Position numbers and translations under genes: made by a program. Shown here piece after piece: positions 47,231-57,818 of a DNA stretch of 64,000 nucleotides. Within the stretch, counting starts at the first letter, position 1. Each line of letters opens with the position of its first letter. A model generated the notes under the pieces. That model was not told the DNA's origin. It worked only from the letters and a program-made list of their open reading frames with translations, and did not search any database. Source of the stretch: Pokkaliibacter plantistimulans (GTDB lineage: Bacteria; Pseudomonadota; Gammaproteobacteria; Pseudomonadales; Balneatricaceae); contig NZ_CP177354.1 in assembly GCF_046844695.1 (NCBI RefSeq), positions 4,898,001 through 4,962,000 on the forward strand, in the 5' to 3' direction.

Positions 47231-47405
47231 GTTACAGCTGCAAGCAAGCCTGTCCCGCTGCAGGTGACAGATGCCTAGCGAAGCAAGGCGAAAGCCAAGC
47301 ATACCGCAGCGACTGAATGTCGTTGGCAACATAGATACTTCAGTCGTTCCGGCCAACTGCCGAACGGCCTGATGACAGAATTCACCCCAATGTGTGGATA
47401 TGGGC

Positions 47406-47858
47406 ATGTCAGATACCGGATTGAAACACAGCATCACTGAAGCAATGAAAGCAGCGATGCGTGCACGTGACCAGAAACGCCTGGGCACCATCCGTCTGAT
47501 GCTGGCAGACATTAAACGCATTGAAGTTGACGAACGAATCGAACTTGATGACGCCCGCATTCTTGCCGTGCTGGACAAAATGCAGAAGCAGCGTCGCGAT
47601 TCCATTGAGCAGTTTGCTCAAGCCGGTCGCCAGGACCTAGTCGACATTGAGACCGCCGAAATGGAGGTGATCCAAACTTTTCTTCCAGCACCTTTCACCG
47701 ATGAAGAACTGGAAATACTTATCGAGCAAGCTATCACTGAGTCCGGCGCTGAATCCGCCAAAGACATGGGCAAAGTGATGGGGCTGCTGAAACAGCGTGC
47801 CCAGGGCCGTGCCGATATGACAGCTATCAATAAAAAGGTGAAAGCACGCTTGGGCTAA
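47406..47858 (+). CDS. GatB/YqeY domain protein
   Basis: 150 residues. LKHSITEAMKAAMRARDQKR, then LGTIRLMLADIKR is the typical start, followed by the helical YqeY core (QRRDSIEQFAQAGRQDL, ETAEMEVIQTFLPAPFTDEE) and MGKVMGLLKQRAQGRADM. The family shares the tRNA-binding tail of the GatB amidotransferase subunit, but its own role is unclear. Its place between rpsU and dnaG is usual in pseudomonads and relatives. ATG 47406 is taken as start; a shorter-spaced alternative lies 12 bases upstream. Confidence 0.93.
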   Translation: MSDTGLKHSITEAMKAAMRARDQKRLGTIRLMLADIKRIEVDERIELDDARILAVLDKMQKQRRDSIEQFAQAGRQDLVDIETAEMEVIQTFLPAPFTDEELEILIEQAITESGAESAKDMGKVMGLLKQRAQGRADMTAINKKVKARLG

Positions 47859-47902
47859 AATGTCCCGGAGCGTATACCACAGCGCCACAGTGAATCTTAT
47901 CA

Positions 47903-47967
47903 GTTGATAATTTTTTACTTATCAACCGCTATCTGCAGCCAGCAATATTGTACGTAAGGCTGGCTGC
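47903..47967 (+). promoter_or_regulatory. Two inverted repeats between yqeY and dnaG
   Basis: GTTGATAA/TTATCAAC (47903-47926) is a perfect 8-bp AT-rich repeat around a T-run, and GCAGCCAG/CTGGCTGC (47935-47967) is a second stem followed by TAGTTTCTTT. They may form a terminator or an RNA-processing site between the genes, or the first may be an operator. Confidence 0.5.
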
Positions 47968-48089
47968 TGCTAGTTTCTTTGATGCTTAGCCATCTGAGAT
48001 TAAGCCTTATATAGCTTGGCAAGTGCACTTGCAAAGCTGATTTGAGGCTCAGTTATCTCGCCCACTACCGAGCAGCACCGCCTAACATC

Positions 48090-50111
48090 ATGGCAGGAAA
48101 AATTCCTCAACGTTTTATCGATGACTTGTTATCGCGCACCGATATTGTCGATGTCATTGATGAGCGCGTGCCGCTGAAAAAGACAGGTAAAAACTACTCA
48201 GCCTGCTGTCCGTTCCATCAGGAAAAGTCCCCATCGTTCTCTGTCAGCCCCGACAAACAGTTCTACTACTGCTTTGGCTGTGGCGCTTCTGGCAACGCGC
48301 TTGGCTTTATCATGGAGTATGACCGCGTCGAATTTCGTGGCGCAGTCGAGACATTGGCACAGCGTGCCGGGCTTGAAATCCCAACGGAAGCCCAGGACAA
48401 CGACAGCAAGGAAGACAAGCAGACACCCATTCTGGCCATACTGGAAGAGGTCGCCGAGTGGTATAGCCTGCAGCTGAAGGAGCACCTTCAACGCGATAAA
48501 GCGATCAGCTATCTGCGTAAGCGCGGCCTCACCGGGCAAACAGCCAAAGCATTTGGCATAGGCTTTGCGCCGCCTGGCTGGGATAACGTACTGTCCCGTT
48601 TTGGCACCACGGCAGCCCGACGTCAGGCACTGATTGACGCGGGACTGCTGATCGACAAGCCTGAAGAAGGCAGGTGTTATGACCGTTTCCGCGACCGCAT
48701 CATGTTCCCCATACGCAACAGCAAGGGCAAGATCATCGGTTTTGGCGGTCGGGTATTGACCAATGAAAAACCTAAGTACCTGAACTCACCGGAGACTCCC
48801 GTTTTCCATAAGAATCAGGAACTGTATGGCCTCTATGAGGCGCGCAAGTACTGTAAACGACTGGAACGCTTCGTCATTGTCGAAGGCTACATGGATGTAG
48901 TGATGCTAGGCCAACATGGCCTGCACGAGGCCGTTGCAACTCTGGGTACGGCGACTAGCGATACTCATCTGCGCACCCTCTTCCGCCGCGTGGAAGAAAT
49001 TGTATTCTGCTTCGATGGCGATGAAGCGGGGCGTAAAGCTGCCGAGCGCGCACTCATGACCGTGCTACCACTAATGGAAGATGGTCGGCAGGCCCGCTTC
49101 CTTTTCCTTCCTGATGGTGAAGATCCCGACAGTCTGATCCAACAGGAAGGCCTTGAGGCATTCCAACGCCGCCTGAATCGGGCACAAAGCTTCTCTGATT
49201 TCCTTTTTGATCACCTCCAGGGCGGAGAGGTGCCAGACACTGCTGAAGCCAAAGCAATGCTGAGCAAGCGTGCACTACCACTGATTGCCCAGATTAAAGA
49301 AGGCATCCTCAAGCAGCTGCTGATGGATAATCTGGCCCATCTCACTGGCATGGACAGCCAACGCTTGCAGCAATGGCTGGAACACGATCAGCCTGCCCCC
49401 ATCAAAGACATCAACGCTTATCAGGAGCCTGCCTGGGACGAGGCCCATCCAGCAGAATACGCTGACTATGCGCCAATAGGCATGCCTGCAGCAGATGACA
49501 ATGAGTTTGGCTATCCACCCTATTACACCGAAGATGAAGAGGCCTTCTCCTCTCCAATGCCATTAACTGGTAAAAAGGAATGGAAGAAAAAAGGCGGTAA
49601 AAAGCAAAAAGGGGAATGGAAAAAATCAGCTGCAAAACACGAAAAAGAAGAACCCATAGGCAAGGTCGTGCGCATGACCCCTTGCCGAGCAGCGGTGCTG
49701 ACTCTCATTCGCAGCCCAGAAGCCTTGGCCGATCTTGATATCGACCTCAACTATCTGCACTCCTTTGCCGATAGCGAAATTCATTTCCTGCTGGAACTGA
49801 TCACCTATTTGCGACATCAACCAGAAGCAGGATTTGCAGATCTCGCTGCACATTTTGACTTTGCCAATAACCCAAGTTGCCGATTCCTCAATCAGCTGTC
49901 AGAAATCAGCTATCAGGCTGATGCCGATGACGGACAACGCTACTTGCGCAGCAATCTCATACGATTACAGATTGATGCAATTCAGCAGCAATATGAGTCA
50001 TTGCAGGAAAAGCTTCTCAAGCAGATCCGCTTTACTGAAGAAGAGAAACAACAGTACCGGGATTTGCAGCCAAAACGGTTGGAGCTGCAACAACTTCTCA
50101 AGGGTCAATAA
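48090..50111 (+). CDS. dnaG: DNA primase
   Basis: 673 residues starting MAGKIPQRFIDDLLSRTDIV. The CHC2 zinc ribbon is CCPFHQEKSPSFSVS...FYYCFGCG (about residues 40-65). The catalytic core holds GRCYDRFRDRIMFPIRN, Toprim with FVIVEGYMDVVML (Glu) and VFCFDGDEAGRKAA (DxD). A Lys-rich linker KKEWKKKGGKKQKGEWKKS (about 505-525) precedes the C-terminal DnaB-binding domain; it is longer and more basic than in E. coli. It lays RNA primers for the replisome. A frame from 48042 adds a leader of unlikely composition. Confidence 0.96.
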   Translation: MAGKIPQRFIDDLLSRTDIVDVIDERVPLKKTGKNYSACCPFHQEKSPSFSVSPDKQFYYCFGCGASGNALGFIMEYDRVEFRGAVETLAQRAGLEIPTEAQDNDSKEDKQTPILAILEEVAEWYSLQLKEHLQRDKAISYLRKRGLTGQTAKAFGIGFAPPGWDNVLSRFGTTAARRQALIDAGLLIDKPEEGRCYDRFRDRIMFPIRNSKGKIIGFGGRVLTNEKPKYLNSPETPVFHKNQELYGLYEARKYCKRLERFVIVEGYMDVVMLGQHGLHEAVATLGTATSDTHLRTLFRRVEEIVFCFDGDEAGRKAAERALMTVLPLMEDGRQARFLFLPDGEDPDSLIQQEGLEAFQRRLNRAQSFSDFLFDHLQGGEVPDTAEAKAMLSKRALPLIAQIKEGILKQLLMDNLAHLTGMDSQRLQQWLEHDQPAPIKDINAYQEPAWDEAHPAEYADYAPIGMPAADDNEFGYPPYYTEDEEAFSSPMPLTGKKEWKKKGGKKQKGEWKKSAAKHEKEEPIGKVVRMTPCRAAVLTLIRSPEALADLDIDLNYLHSFADSEIHFLLELITYLRHQPEAGFADLAAHFDFANNPSCRFLNQLSEISYQADADDGQRYLRSNLIRLQIDAIQQQYESLQEKLLKQIRFTEEEKQQYRDLQPKRLELQQLLKGQ

Positions 50112-50242
50112 TCAAATAACCCTTGAAAAAACGGCGACTTGGCACAATTAAGCTACAATACTTGCCTGACCCCCTCCAGAGTCAGATAAAGTTCACCTCT
50201 TGTGATACAGGCTGGAACTGGGAGCCGCACCCTTCTGGCACA

Positions 50243-50265
50243 AAAAACCGTCTATAGGTTATAAT
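50243..50265 (+). promoter_or_regulatory. Internal promoter upstream of rpoD
   Basis: A perfect TATAAT (50260-50265) lies 45 bases before the rpoD start. The -35 region (GGCACA or TGGCAC) is poor. rpoD in the dnaG-rpoD locus often has its own promoters. Confidence 0.55.
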
Positions 50266-50309
50266 ATGCGGCTTTGTTCCTCACTCGCGTCACGTTCTAT
50301 AGGGTATCT

Positions 50310-52166
<1,857 letters not shown>

Positions 52167-52189
52167 TCGCTAAGCACGAAATGCAGAAC

Positions 52190-52213
52190 AAAAACCCACC
52201 CTGGTGGGTTTTT
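52190..52213 (+). terminator. rpoD terminator
   Basis: AAAACCCACC pairs with GGTGGGTTTT, a short loop and run of five T, 24 bases after the rpoD stop. Confidence 0.9.
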
Positions 52214-52268
52214 GTGCATTTAGCCTGCTTATATCGTAAAAAAATCAACAGTTTAGTATTAAAGAGTG

Positions 52269-52297
52269 TTGGCACTGCTGCACTGCATCGGTATAAT
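52269..52297 (+). promoter_or_regulatory. tRNA-Ile2 promoter
   Basis: -35 TTGGCA (52269-52274), 17-base spacer, -10 TATAAT (52292-52297), then a GC-rich GCTGCCG discriminator typical of stable RNA promoters. Confidence 0.85.
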
Positions 52298-52309
52298 CGC
52301 TGCCGTTTC

Positions 52310-52385
<76 letters not shown>

Positions 52386-52399
52386 TATACCTGTTTATA

Positions 52400-52482
52400 G
52401 CTGTCTCTATCTGTCTATGAACACCCCTCAAGAGCCCGCCATATGCGGGCTTTGTTGTCTCTGGCTGTCTCTCCCTGTCTAT
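52400..52482. repeat. 19-bp direct repeats flanking the tRNA terminator
   Basis: GCTGTCTCTATCTGTCTAT (52400-52418) and GCTGTCTCTCCCTGTCTAT (52464-52482) are 17 of 19 identical. Between them a GCCCGC/GCGGGC hairpin with TTTGTTG (52434-52455) terminates the tRNA transcript. They could be arm-type integrase sites. Confidence 0.55.
52437..52458. repeat. 22-bp direct repeat, left copy (candidate att site)
   Basis: CGCCATATGCGGGCTTTGTT plus GT recurs at 53840-53861 with one mismatch (T to C at the sixth base), right after the integrase remnant. The left copy is part of a complete terminator hairpin and the right one has lost the 5' arm. Confidence 0.55.
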
Positions 52483-52553
52483 CCCTATCATTGAAATTTT
52501 TGTATGCCTATGTGTATTCTCAGGTCTGATTTGAACCGGAGGCATACAAGCTC

Positions 52554-53830
52554 ATGAAGCGTTCAGATATCAAGCGTCGGCCCATGTCTGACACAACTTT
52601 GTCAGGACTTGAACCGGAAACCGGGGTCTATCGAGAGCTGGACGGCAACGGCCTGTACATCAAGGTGAAGCCTTCGGGTGCCAAGTCTTGGGAGCTGCGT
52701 TACAAGAAGCCCGATGGAAAGTGGTCATGGGTTGGCCTGGGTGGATACCCTAACGTCAGTGCCTCCCTTGCGAGAAGGAAAGCCTCTGAGCTGAGGGCAG
52801 ATGAAGCCCTGTCATATCCAAACGGGTACGCAAGGCCGCCGAGCTAGAAGCCAGCAAGAGCACCTTTGAACACCTGGCAAGAGAGTGGTACGCCACCAAA
52901 CGCCTTGGCTGGAAAGACACAACAGCAACCCGAATCATCGGCGCACTGGAGCTGCATGTATTCCCCGTGTTCGGTAGTCGCCCATTCAAAGAGATCCTGC
53001 CCATAGAGTGGATGGAGTTCCTGCGCTCTATGGAAGCCAAAGGCATCATCGAACAAACCAGCCGGGTGCGCGCCCTCTGTCGTGATATCTATGACCTGGG
53101 GAAAGTGACTGGCCGTTGCCCTCACAACCCTCTGGAAGGGCTACACAAGTTCCTGCAGACAAAGACCGTTGAGAATATGGCTCATGTGTCACAGGAAGAG
53201 CTGCCAGCCTTGCTGAGGGCCATTCGCTCCTACCCCCATGCGCAGGACGTCCGTATAGGGTTATCACTCTTATCCATGCTGGTGTGTCGCCCGACTGAGT
53301 TAAGGGCCGCCACATGGTCCGAGTTTGATTTGCCCAATGCCCTTTGGACGATACCCGCTGAAAGGATGAAACGAGGGAGGGAGCACGTAGTGCCTCTGCC
53401 ACGACAAGCCCTGGCATTGCTGGATGAACTTCGCCCGTTGACGGGTGCTTACCAACTGCTCTTTCCGGGCCGTGGCCGTGGCGACAAACCAAGATCAGAT
53501 ACCGTATTCCTCATGGCCCTGCGTCGCCTGGGTTATGAAGGCAGACAGACTGGCCACGGCTTCCGGCACATCGCCTCCACCACACTTAACGAACACGGCT
53601 TTGATGAAAACCATATCGAGGCCCAGCTATCCCACGTCAAGGAAGGTAGCGCAGTTGATCGTGATGGCGGCTGCGCAGCCGGTATCGAGAACAGGGGCAA
53701 GGCTCTCGGAACTGAGAGCGGGGTGGCCAGTCTATTCCTGGATGACCGTCCTCGACCCTCAAGGCCGAGGGCGGTCAAGATTTCCAAAACCCGCTACCCG
53801 GTGAACCGTAAGGCTGCTCCGCTTAAGTGA
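52554..53830 (+). pseudogene. P4-type tyrosine integrase, frameshifted and C-terminally truncated
   Basis: The N-terminal part (52554-52825) has LKVKPSGAKSWELRYKKP-like text (YIKVKPSGAKSWELRYKKPD) and GLGGYPNVSASLARRKASEL, the DUF4102 domain of P4 integrases. The frame is lost near 52800-52825, with apparent deletion, and resumes one frame over (RKAAELEASKSTFEHLAREW). The catalytic domain shows the first Arg (CRPTELRAATWSEF) and HGFRHIASTTLNEHGFDENH, but after AQLSHVKEG it turns to unrelated sequence, so the Tyr nucleophile is missing. It sits 170 bases from the 3' end of tRNA-Ile2, the expected kind of target. Inactive relic. Confidence 0.85.
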
Positions 53831-53839
53831 ACAGCATTA

Positions 53840-53861
53840 CGCCACATGCGGGCTTTGTTGT
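53840..53861. repeat. 22-bp direct repeat, right copy (candidate att site)
   Basis: CGCCACATGCGGGCTTTGTT plus GT, 21 of 22 identical to 52437-52458, ten bases after the last codon of the integrase remnant. Marks the probable right end of the lost element. Confidence 0.55.
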
Positions 53862-54107
53862 TTATTACCGCCTGACTCGACTTTCACTGCCTGCAAACCA
53901 CTTGTGTATGCCTGCTTGTGGACATCAGGATCACACGCTCCCCTGAGCCCAGCCGCATTTCATGCCTGCTCTCTGAAACTATTGTTTTATCCAAACATCC
54001 CAGAGTTTGATCCACATCCTCACCTTTTCAGGCTATCAGGCGCTATAATCCGCGCGTCCCCACTGACATGCCAGTCACCATAAGTGTTGCGGCATGATGA
54101 AGGTGTT

Positions 54108-54827
54108 ATGAACACGCCCCCAGTTGCTGGTCGTATGACCTTAGCCGGTCTGCAACCGCTCCACTCCTCCAGCTTTTTGATCAATGCTCCGTCATTACTT
54201 CGTACTCGCACCCTCAGTGCCTTGCACCGTGAGATTGCATCATTGCGCCGCCGTGCGGCAGAAGCACGCCTGTGTGGCCAGCTGAATGAAGCGATCAGTT
54301 TATTGCGTCAGGCTCAGCCTTTAATTCGCCAGTCCGGCATGGCCTACGGACCTGCAGTTCATGCAGAGTTAGCGCTGACAATGCAGCAGGCCGGAGATCT
54401 GGCCGGAGCGCGACTACAGCTGGAAGAAAATCTGGCTATTGCCGATGAGCTCTGCCGTGGCAAGCATCTCAGCAACAGTCAGGACGTTCAGGATTTCCTG
54501 CAGGAGCATTTTCTGACCTGCCTGTATGCCCACCTGAGCGGCGTGTGCAGGGAGCAAGGTGATATCACCAAGGGTGAAGAGGCAGAGCAGCTTCATCTTG
54601 TACATGAACAGCGATACAAGTCTGGTCTGCAACGCTGGCAGACACTTCGACAGCAAGCCATGCAGGCACCTTCTCCGAGCCAACTCACCTCTTCCGTTGA
54701 TAGAGAAGAGCATGATCCACTTTGGCAGGAGGACGAGGATTTCTGGGAGCGCTGGCAGCGCCAGTTTCTGATCGTGCTTACCGCTGTCATGCTGGCAGTA
54801 GTGGCATTGCATTTTGGGCTTGCCTAA
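54108..54827 (+). CDS. Tail-anchored protein with TPR-like helices, unknown function
   Basis: 239 residues from ATG 54108, after AAGGTGTT. The middle (about residues 45-165) is all helical with ASLRRRAAEARLCGQLNEAI and HAELALTMQQAGDLAGARLQ, resembling tetratricopeptide-type hairpins. The only hydrophobic segment is at the very end (FLIVLTAVMLAVVALHFGLA), so the protein is probably tail-anchored in the inner membrane with its helical domain in the cytosol. An acidic patch (WQEDEDFWERWQRQ) precedes the anchor. I know no family. The next gene follows after six bases. Confidence 0.75.
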   Translation: MNTPPVAGRMTLAGLQPLHSSSFLINAPSLLRTRTLSALHREIASLRRRAAEARLCGQLNEAISLLRQAQPLIRQSGMAYGPAVHAELALTMQQAGDLAGARLQLEENLAIADELCRGKHLSNSQDVQDFLQEHFLTCLYAHLSGVCREQGDITKGEEAEQLHLVHEQRYKSGLQRWQTLRQQAMQAPSPSQLTSSVDREEHDPLWQEDEDFWERWQRQFLIVLTAVMLAVVALHFGLA

Positions 54828-54833
54828 ACAGTG

Positions 54834-55280
54834 ATGAACACAAGCCTGCATCTCGGCAGCCAAGCGCCTTATATCACGCTCTATATCCCTCACTGCCCGA
54901 TATTGCCGCCAGACGTTGATCCGCAACACCCAAACGTTCCAGCACTTATCAACGCCAACAGCAACCACTGGCGTAAGATCCTTACCATTTATGCCAAGCT
55001 CGCCAGCCCATCAGCTGACTGGCGAAGCTATCGCAATCAGCAACTGCTTCAGCACGAAGCGTTGCTGTGCCAGAGCACTTCGCTAGCTCAGCACGAGGGG
55101 TGGCATTGGGTGGCTGGCAGGGCTAATTGGGAGGGGCTGGGGATGACGCACTCACAGTGCCAGGAGATAGTGGCAGGTCAGGTCTGGCGCAAGGGTTCGA
55201 TTCTGTTGACCCCCTACCCTGATTACCGGCAATTTCCTAATCGACTCATCGATCAGCTTCGCCCGTTGCTGCACACCTGA
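54834..55280 (+). CDS. Hypothetical protein, co-transcribed with the tail-anchored gene
   Basis: 148 residues from ATG 54834 (GTG 54831 possible). No signal peptide or membrane helix. Recognisable but unnamed features are YITLYIPHCPILPP, NHWRKILTIYAKL, HEGWHWVAGRANWEGLGM and a terminal KGSILLTPYPDYRQFPNRLI. The text looks like that of a small conserved domain of unknown function in marine gammaproteobacteria; I cannot offer a reaction. Tight spacing suggests a job shared with the upstream gene. Confidence 0.75.
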   Translation: MNTSLHLGSQAPYITLYIPHCPILPPDVDPQHPNVPALINANSNHWRKILTIYAKLASPSADWRSYRNQQLLQHEALLCQSTSLAQHEGWHWVAGRANWEGLGMTHSQCQEIVAGQVWRKGSILLTPYPDYRQFPNRLIDQLRPLLHT

Positions 55281-55296
55281 AGTGCGCGTTAGCAAT

Positions 55297-55329
55297 AAAA
55301 AAACCTCCATCACCTTACAGCGATGGAGG
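55297..55329 (-). terminator. Strong intrinsic terminator of the motAB transcript
   Basis: On the minus strand CCTCCATC pairs with GATGGAGG around ten bases and is followed by TTTTTTTATTG. It lies 185 bases beyond the motB stop. Confidence 0.85.
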
Positions 55330-55514
55330 GAGGATATGACACACCGGCAAAGGGTGAGGGCTACGGCGTGCGGCTTTCCCTTAAGACCGGAAACGTTCCA
55401 GTCAACCTAGCCCGTATTTTCGCCAAATCACGCCCTGCTGAGTGTCGTTAAACGACCTGAATATTACTCGTGGCGCACTCATTGAATGCAGGAGCCAGTT
55501 TTATATGCCCACTA
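55330..55514 (-). other. Structured 3' region between motB and its terminator
   Basis: No gene is seen. On the minus strand it has an 8-bp stem GACTGGAA/TTCCGGTC (55403-55385), then GGGAAAGCC...CCC elements and GCCGGTGTGTC before the terminator. Length and structure would suit a 3'-UTR-derived small RNA, but nothing proves it. Confidence 0.4.
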
Positions 55515-56582
55515 TCAGGGCGTAGCTGTGGGAGCAGCACTCCCTGCGCCTTCTGCTGGTGCATTAGGCGTAGCACCGGGCGAGGACGCCGCAGGAGAAG
55601 TGGCAGAGGTACCAGCAGGCGCCTTCGGTTCGGCCTGAATCGATTCGGGATTAATGGTGTCCTTATCACCCTTGTTGATATTGCCACCGTTTTCCTCGCC
55701 CTGACGGATAGCCTCTTCCGCCTTCTTGTTCAGAACGATGATATCAATCCGGCGGTTACGGGGATTGTAGGGATCCTGCGGGTCGTACAAGGCGGAGGCA
55801 GCATAGCCGACGATACGGGCGATCTGATCCTCCGGGTAGCCGCCCTCTACCAGAGCCCGGCGAGCAGCGTTGGCACGCTCTGTAGATAACTCCCAGTTAC
55901 TGAACTCAGCGGTATCGTAATAAGACTTGGCATCCGTATGGCCACTGATGCTGATCTTGTTGGGCAGGCGCTTAATGACATCTCCCAGATCCAGCAACAT
56001 GTCCTCAAAATGCGGATCCAGCTTGTCGCTGCCCACATTGAACATGGGCTTTTCCTTGGAGTCCTGAATCTGGATGCGCAGCCCGTCCTGGGTGATTTCA
56101 AAGTGAATCTGATCCTGAAAGCGCTTCAGCTCAGGCGTGTTCTCCACCCTCGCCTGCAGCTCTCTGAGCATCTGCGCCAGATTATCCTGATCCTGCTGGT
56201 CCTGCGCACTACTGCTTTTCGCATTGGCAGCGTCACCGTTATTGATGCTATCAGCCGCAGGCGGTGGTTCAGCCTGCTTAGTCATCTGCTGTACACCTTC
56301 CTGTGTTACAGATTCAGGATTAAGCGTCTTTTGCGGAGCAGGAGTGGGTGCCCCCCCCAGATCGATAACATAGGGACTCGCATCAGAGAAGCCGATCGGA
56401 TCCTGAAAATAGCTGGAAATAGCTTTCAGCTGCTCATCGGTAGCACCACCCAACAACCACAGCACCAGAAAGAAGGCCATCATGGCCGTCATAAAGTCGG
56501 CAAAGGCAATCTTCCAGGCACCACCGTGATGACCACCAGCGAATTTTTTGACGCGCTTGACGATGATAGGTTTGTTATCCAC
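55515..56582 (-). CDS. motB: Flagellar stator protein MotB
   Basis: 355 residues. A short basic cytoplasmic tail (KRVKKFAGG) precedes one membrane helix WKIAFADFMTAMMAFFLVLW with the proton-carrying Asp29. The plug and linker follow, then an OmpA-like peptidoglycan-binding domain (about 190-300) with ISGHTDAKSYYDTAEFSNWE, LSTERANAARRALVE and DPYNPRNRRIDIIVL. The C-terminal 50 residues are Pro/Ala-rich and disordered, longer than in E. coli (308). The HGGAWKIAFADF stretch is typical of proton stators. It forms the stator with MotA encoded just upstream (12-base gap). Confidence 0.96.
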   Translation of the reverse strand: MDNKPIIVKRVKKFAGGHHGGAWKIAFADFMTAMMAFFLVLWLLGGATDEQLKAISSYFQDPIGFSDASPYVIDLGGAPTPAPQKTLNPESVTQEGVQQMTKQAEPPPAADSINNGDAANAKSSSAQDQQDQDNLAQMLRELQARVENTPELKRFQDQIHFEITQDGLRIQIQDSKEKPMFNVGSDKLDPHFEDMLLDLGDVIKRLPNKISISGHTDAKSYYDTAEFSNWELSTERANAARRALVEGGYPEDQIARIVGYAASALYDPQDPYNPRNRRIDIIVLNKKAEEAIRQGEENGGNINKGDKDTINPESIQAEPKAPAGTSATSPAASSPGATPNAPAEGAGSAAPTATP

Positions 56583-56594
56583 GTCGCGCTCTCA

Positions 56595-57455
56595 TTAACT
56601 CTTGCCGATATTACGGATGGACTCTTCCAGCTCCTTGAAGGAGGGACGATGGCCCGGCATCAGCACTTTGCGACCAAACTCCACCGACATGGCCGGTGGC
56701 AGCCCGGATACCGAACCGATGAGGCAGGCTTTGACTGACTCATACAGATTGAGCTCTTCCTTGGCATCATGCTCCAGTACGTTTGCCAGCGGACCAAAGA
56801 AGCCATAGGCCGCCAGAATACCGAGGAAGGTCCCCACCAACGCCGCGGCGACGTGATGGCCCAGCGCCTCTTTGTCACCATCACCCAGCATCCCCATGGT
56901 CACCACGATCCCCAATACTGCCGCCACGATACCGAACCCCGGCAACCCTTCTGCAACCTTGTTAACGGCATGAGCAGGATGCTCCAGCTCTTCTTTCAGA
57001 CTGTTCAGCTCCATGTCAAACAACCCTTCCAGTTCATGGGGAGCCATGCTGCCCAGCGACATGATGCGTAAATAGTCACAGATATAGGTCATCAGCCGCT
57101 CATCTTTGAGGAGCGCAGGATACTTGCTGAACACCGGGCTGGTGGAAGGATCATCAATATCACCTTCTATCGACAGCAAACCGTCACGCCGGATCTTGTT
57201 GAGAATCTCGTACATCATGCACAGCACGGAGGTGTAGTACTCATAAGTAAACCGCTCCTTGAACATGGTGGGCGATTTTTTGAGCACGATGGTGAAGATT
57301 CGAATCGGGTTCGCCTGCAGGAAAGCCCCCAGACAGGCACCACCGATAATCAGCACCTCCAGGGGCTGGAACAGCGCCATGATCTGACCGCCCGCCATGA
57401 CGAAACCGCCAATGACGCAGGCAAAAATGACAATCATTCCAACGATTTTGAACAT
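56595..57455 (-). CDS. motA: Flagellar stator protein MotA
   Basis: 286 residues with four membrane helices: MFKIVGMIVIFACVIGGFVM, PLEVLIIGGACLGAFL, then the cytoplasmic loop with torque residues (MYEILNKIRRDGLLSIE), and GLPGFGIVAAVLGIVVTMG plus AALVGTFLGILAAYGFFGPL. The proline pair of the channel is in the last part. It conducts protons with MotB to drive the flagellum. No other flagellar genes are in the window, which is common since motAB often stands alone. Confidence 0.97.
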   Translation of the reverse strand: MFKIVGMIVIFACVIGGFVMAGGQIMALFQPLEVLIIGGACLGAFLQANPIRIFTIVLKKSPTMFKERFTYEYYTSVLCMMYEILNKIRRDGLLSIEGDIDDPSTSPVFSKYPALLKDERLMTYICDYLRIMSLGSMAPHELEGLFDMELNSLKEELEHPAHAVNKVAEGLPGFGIVAAVLGIVVTMGMLGDGDKEALGHHVAAALVGTFLGILAAYGFFGPLANVLEHDAKEELNLYESVKACLIGSVSGLPPAMSVEFGRKVLMPGHRPSFKELEESIRNIGKS

Positions 57456-57818
57456 GGTGGGGTTATCGCACGATGAGAATTAGAAACGGGTTTCAGCACA
57501 GTAAGCCAAGCGCCACTTTAGCTGACACGAATAGAAACTGTAAAAGAGAAAAGTATTACAACACAGGCAACAAAGATTGAGGAAATGGGGGAATTCTTCA
57601 ACTGGCGGCTACGGTGAATAAAGCGGCGCCATTAAAGTGCTGGTTAAGTTGCTGACGCATCTGCGGGCGATTAAAGCAGTGCAGCAAAAAAGAAAATGCC
57701 CGATATGGTCACATTGCGAGGAAGATCCATATCGGGCAAAAAAGTGTAGCAAACACAGGGAACAACTGACCGCCGTCAGTCGTCCCGATACATCAACCCA
57801 GACAACGTCTGGCTGACA
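57456..57818. other. Spacer between motA and soxG with sox terminator
   Basis: About 363 bases without a gene. The motA promoter should lie in 57456-57600; a TAAAGT box is there but the sigma-28 -10 is misplaced. The sox terminator is at 57686-57737. Confidence 0.45.
57686..57737 (-). terminator. Terminator of the sox operon
   Basis: On the minus strand GCCCGATATGG (57737-57727) pairs perfectly with CCATATCGGGC (57708-57698), followed by ATTTTCTTTTTT. Confidence 0.9.

Noticed and set aside
50149..50175. TTGGCACAATTAAGCT upstream of rpoD as a sigma-54 promoter
   Set aside because: The GG to GC spacing is one base short and the -12 lacks TTGC.
57500..57540. TAAAGT box upstream of motA as a sigma-28 promoter
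   Set aside because: A GCTGAAA-like -10 is three bases too far away from the -35.
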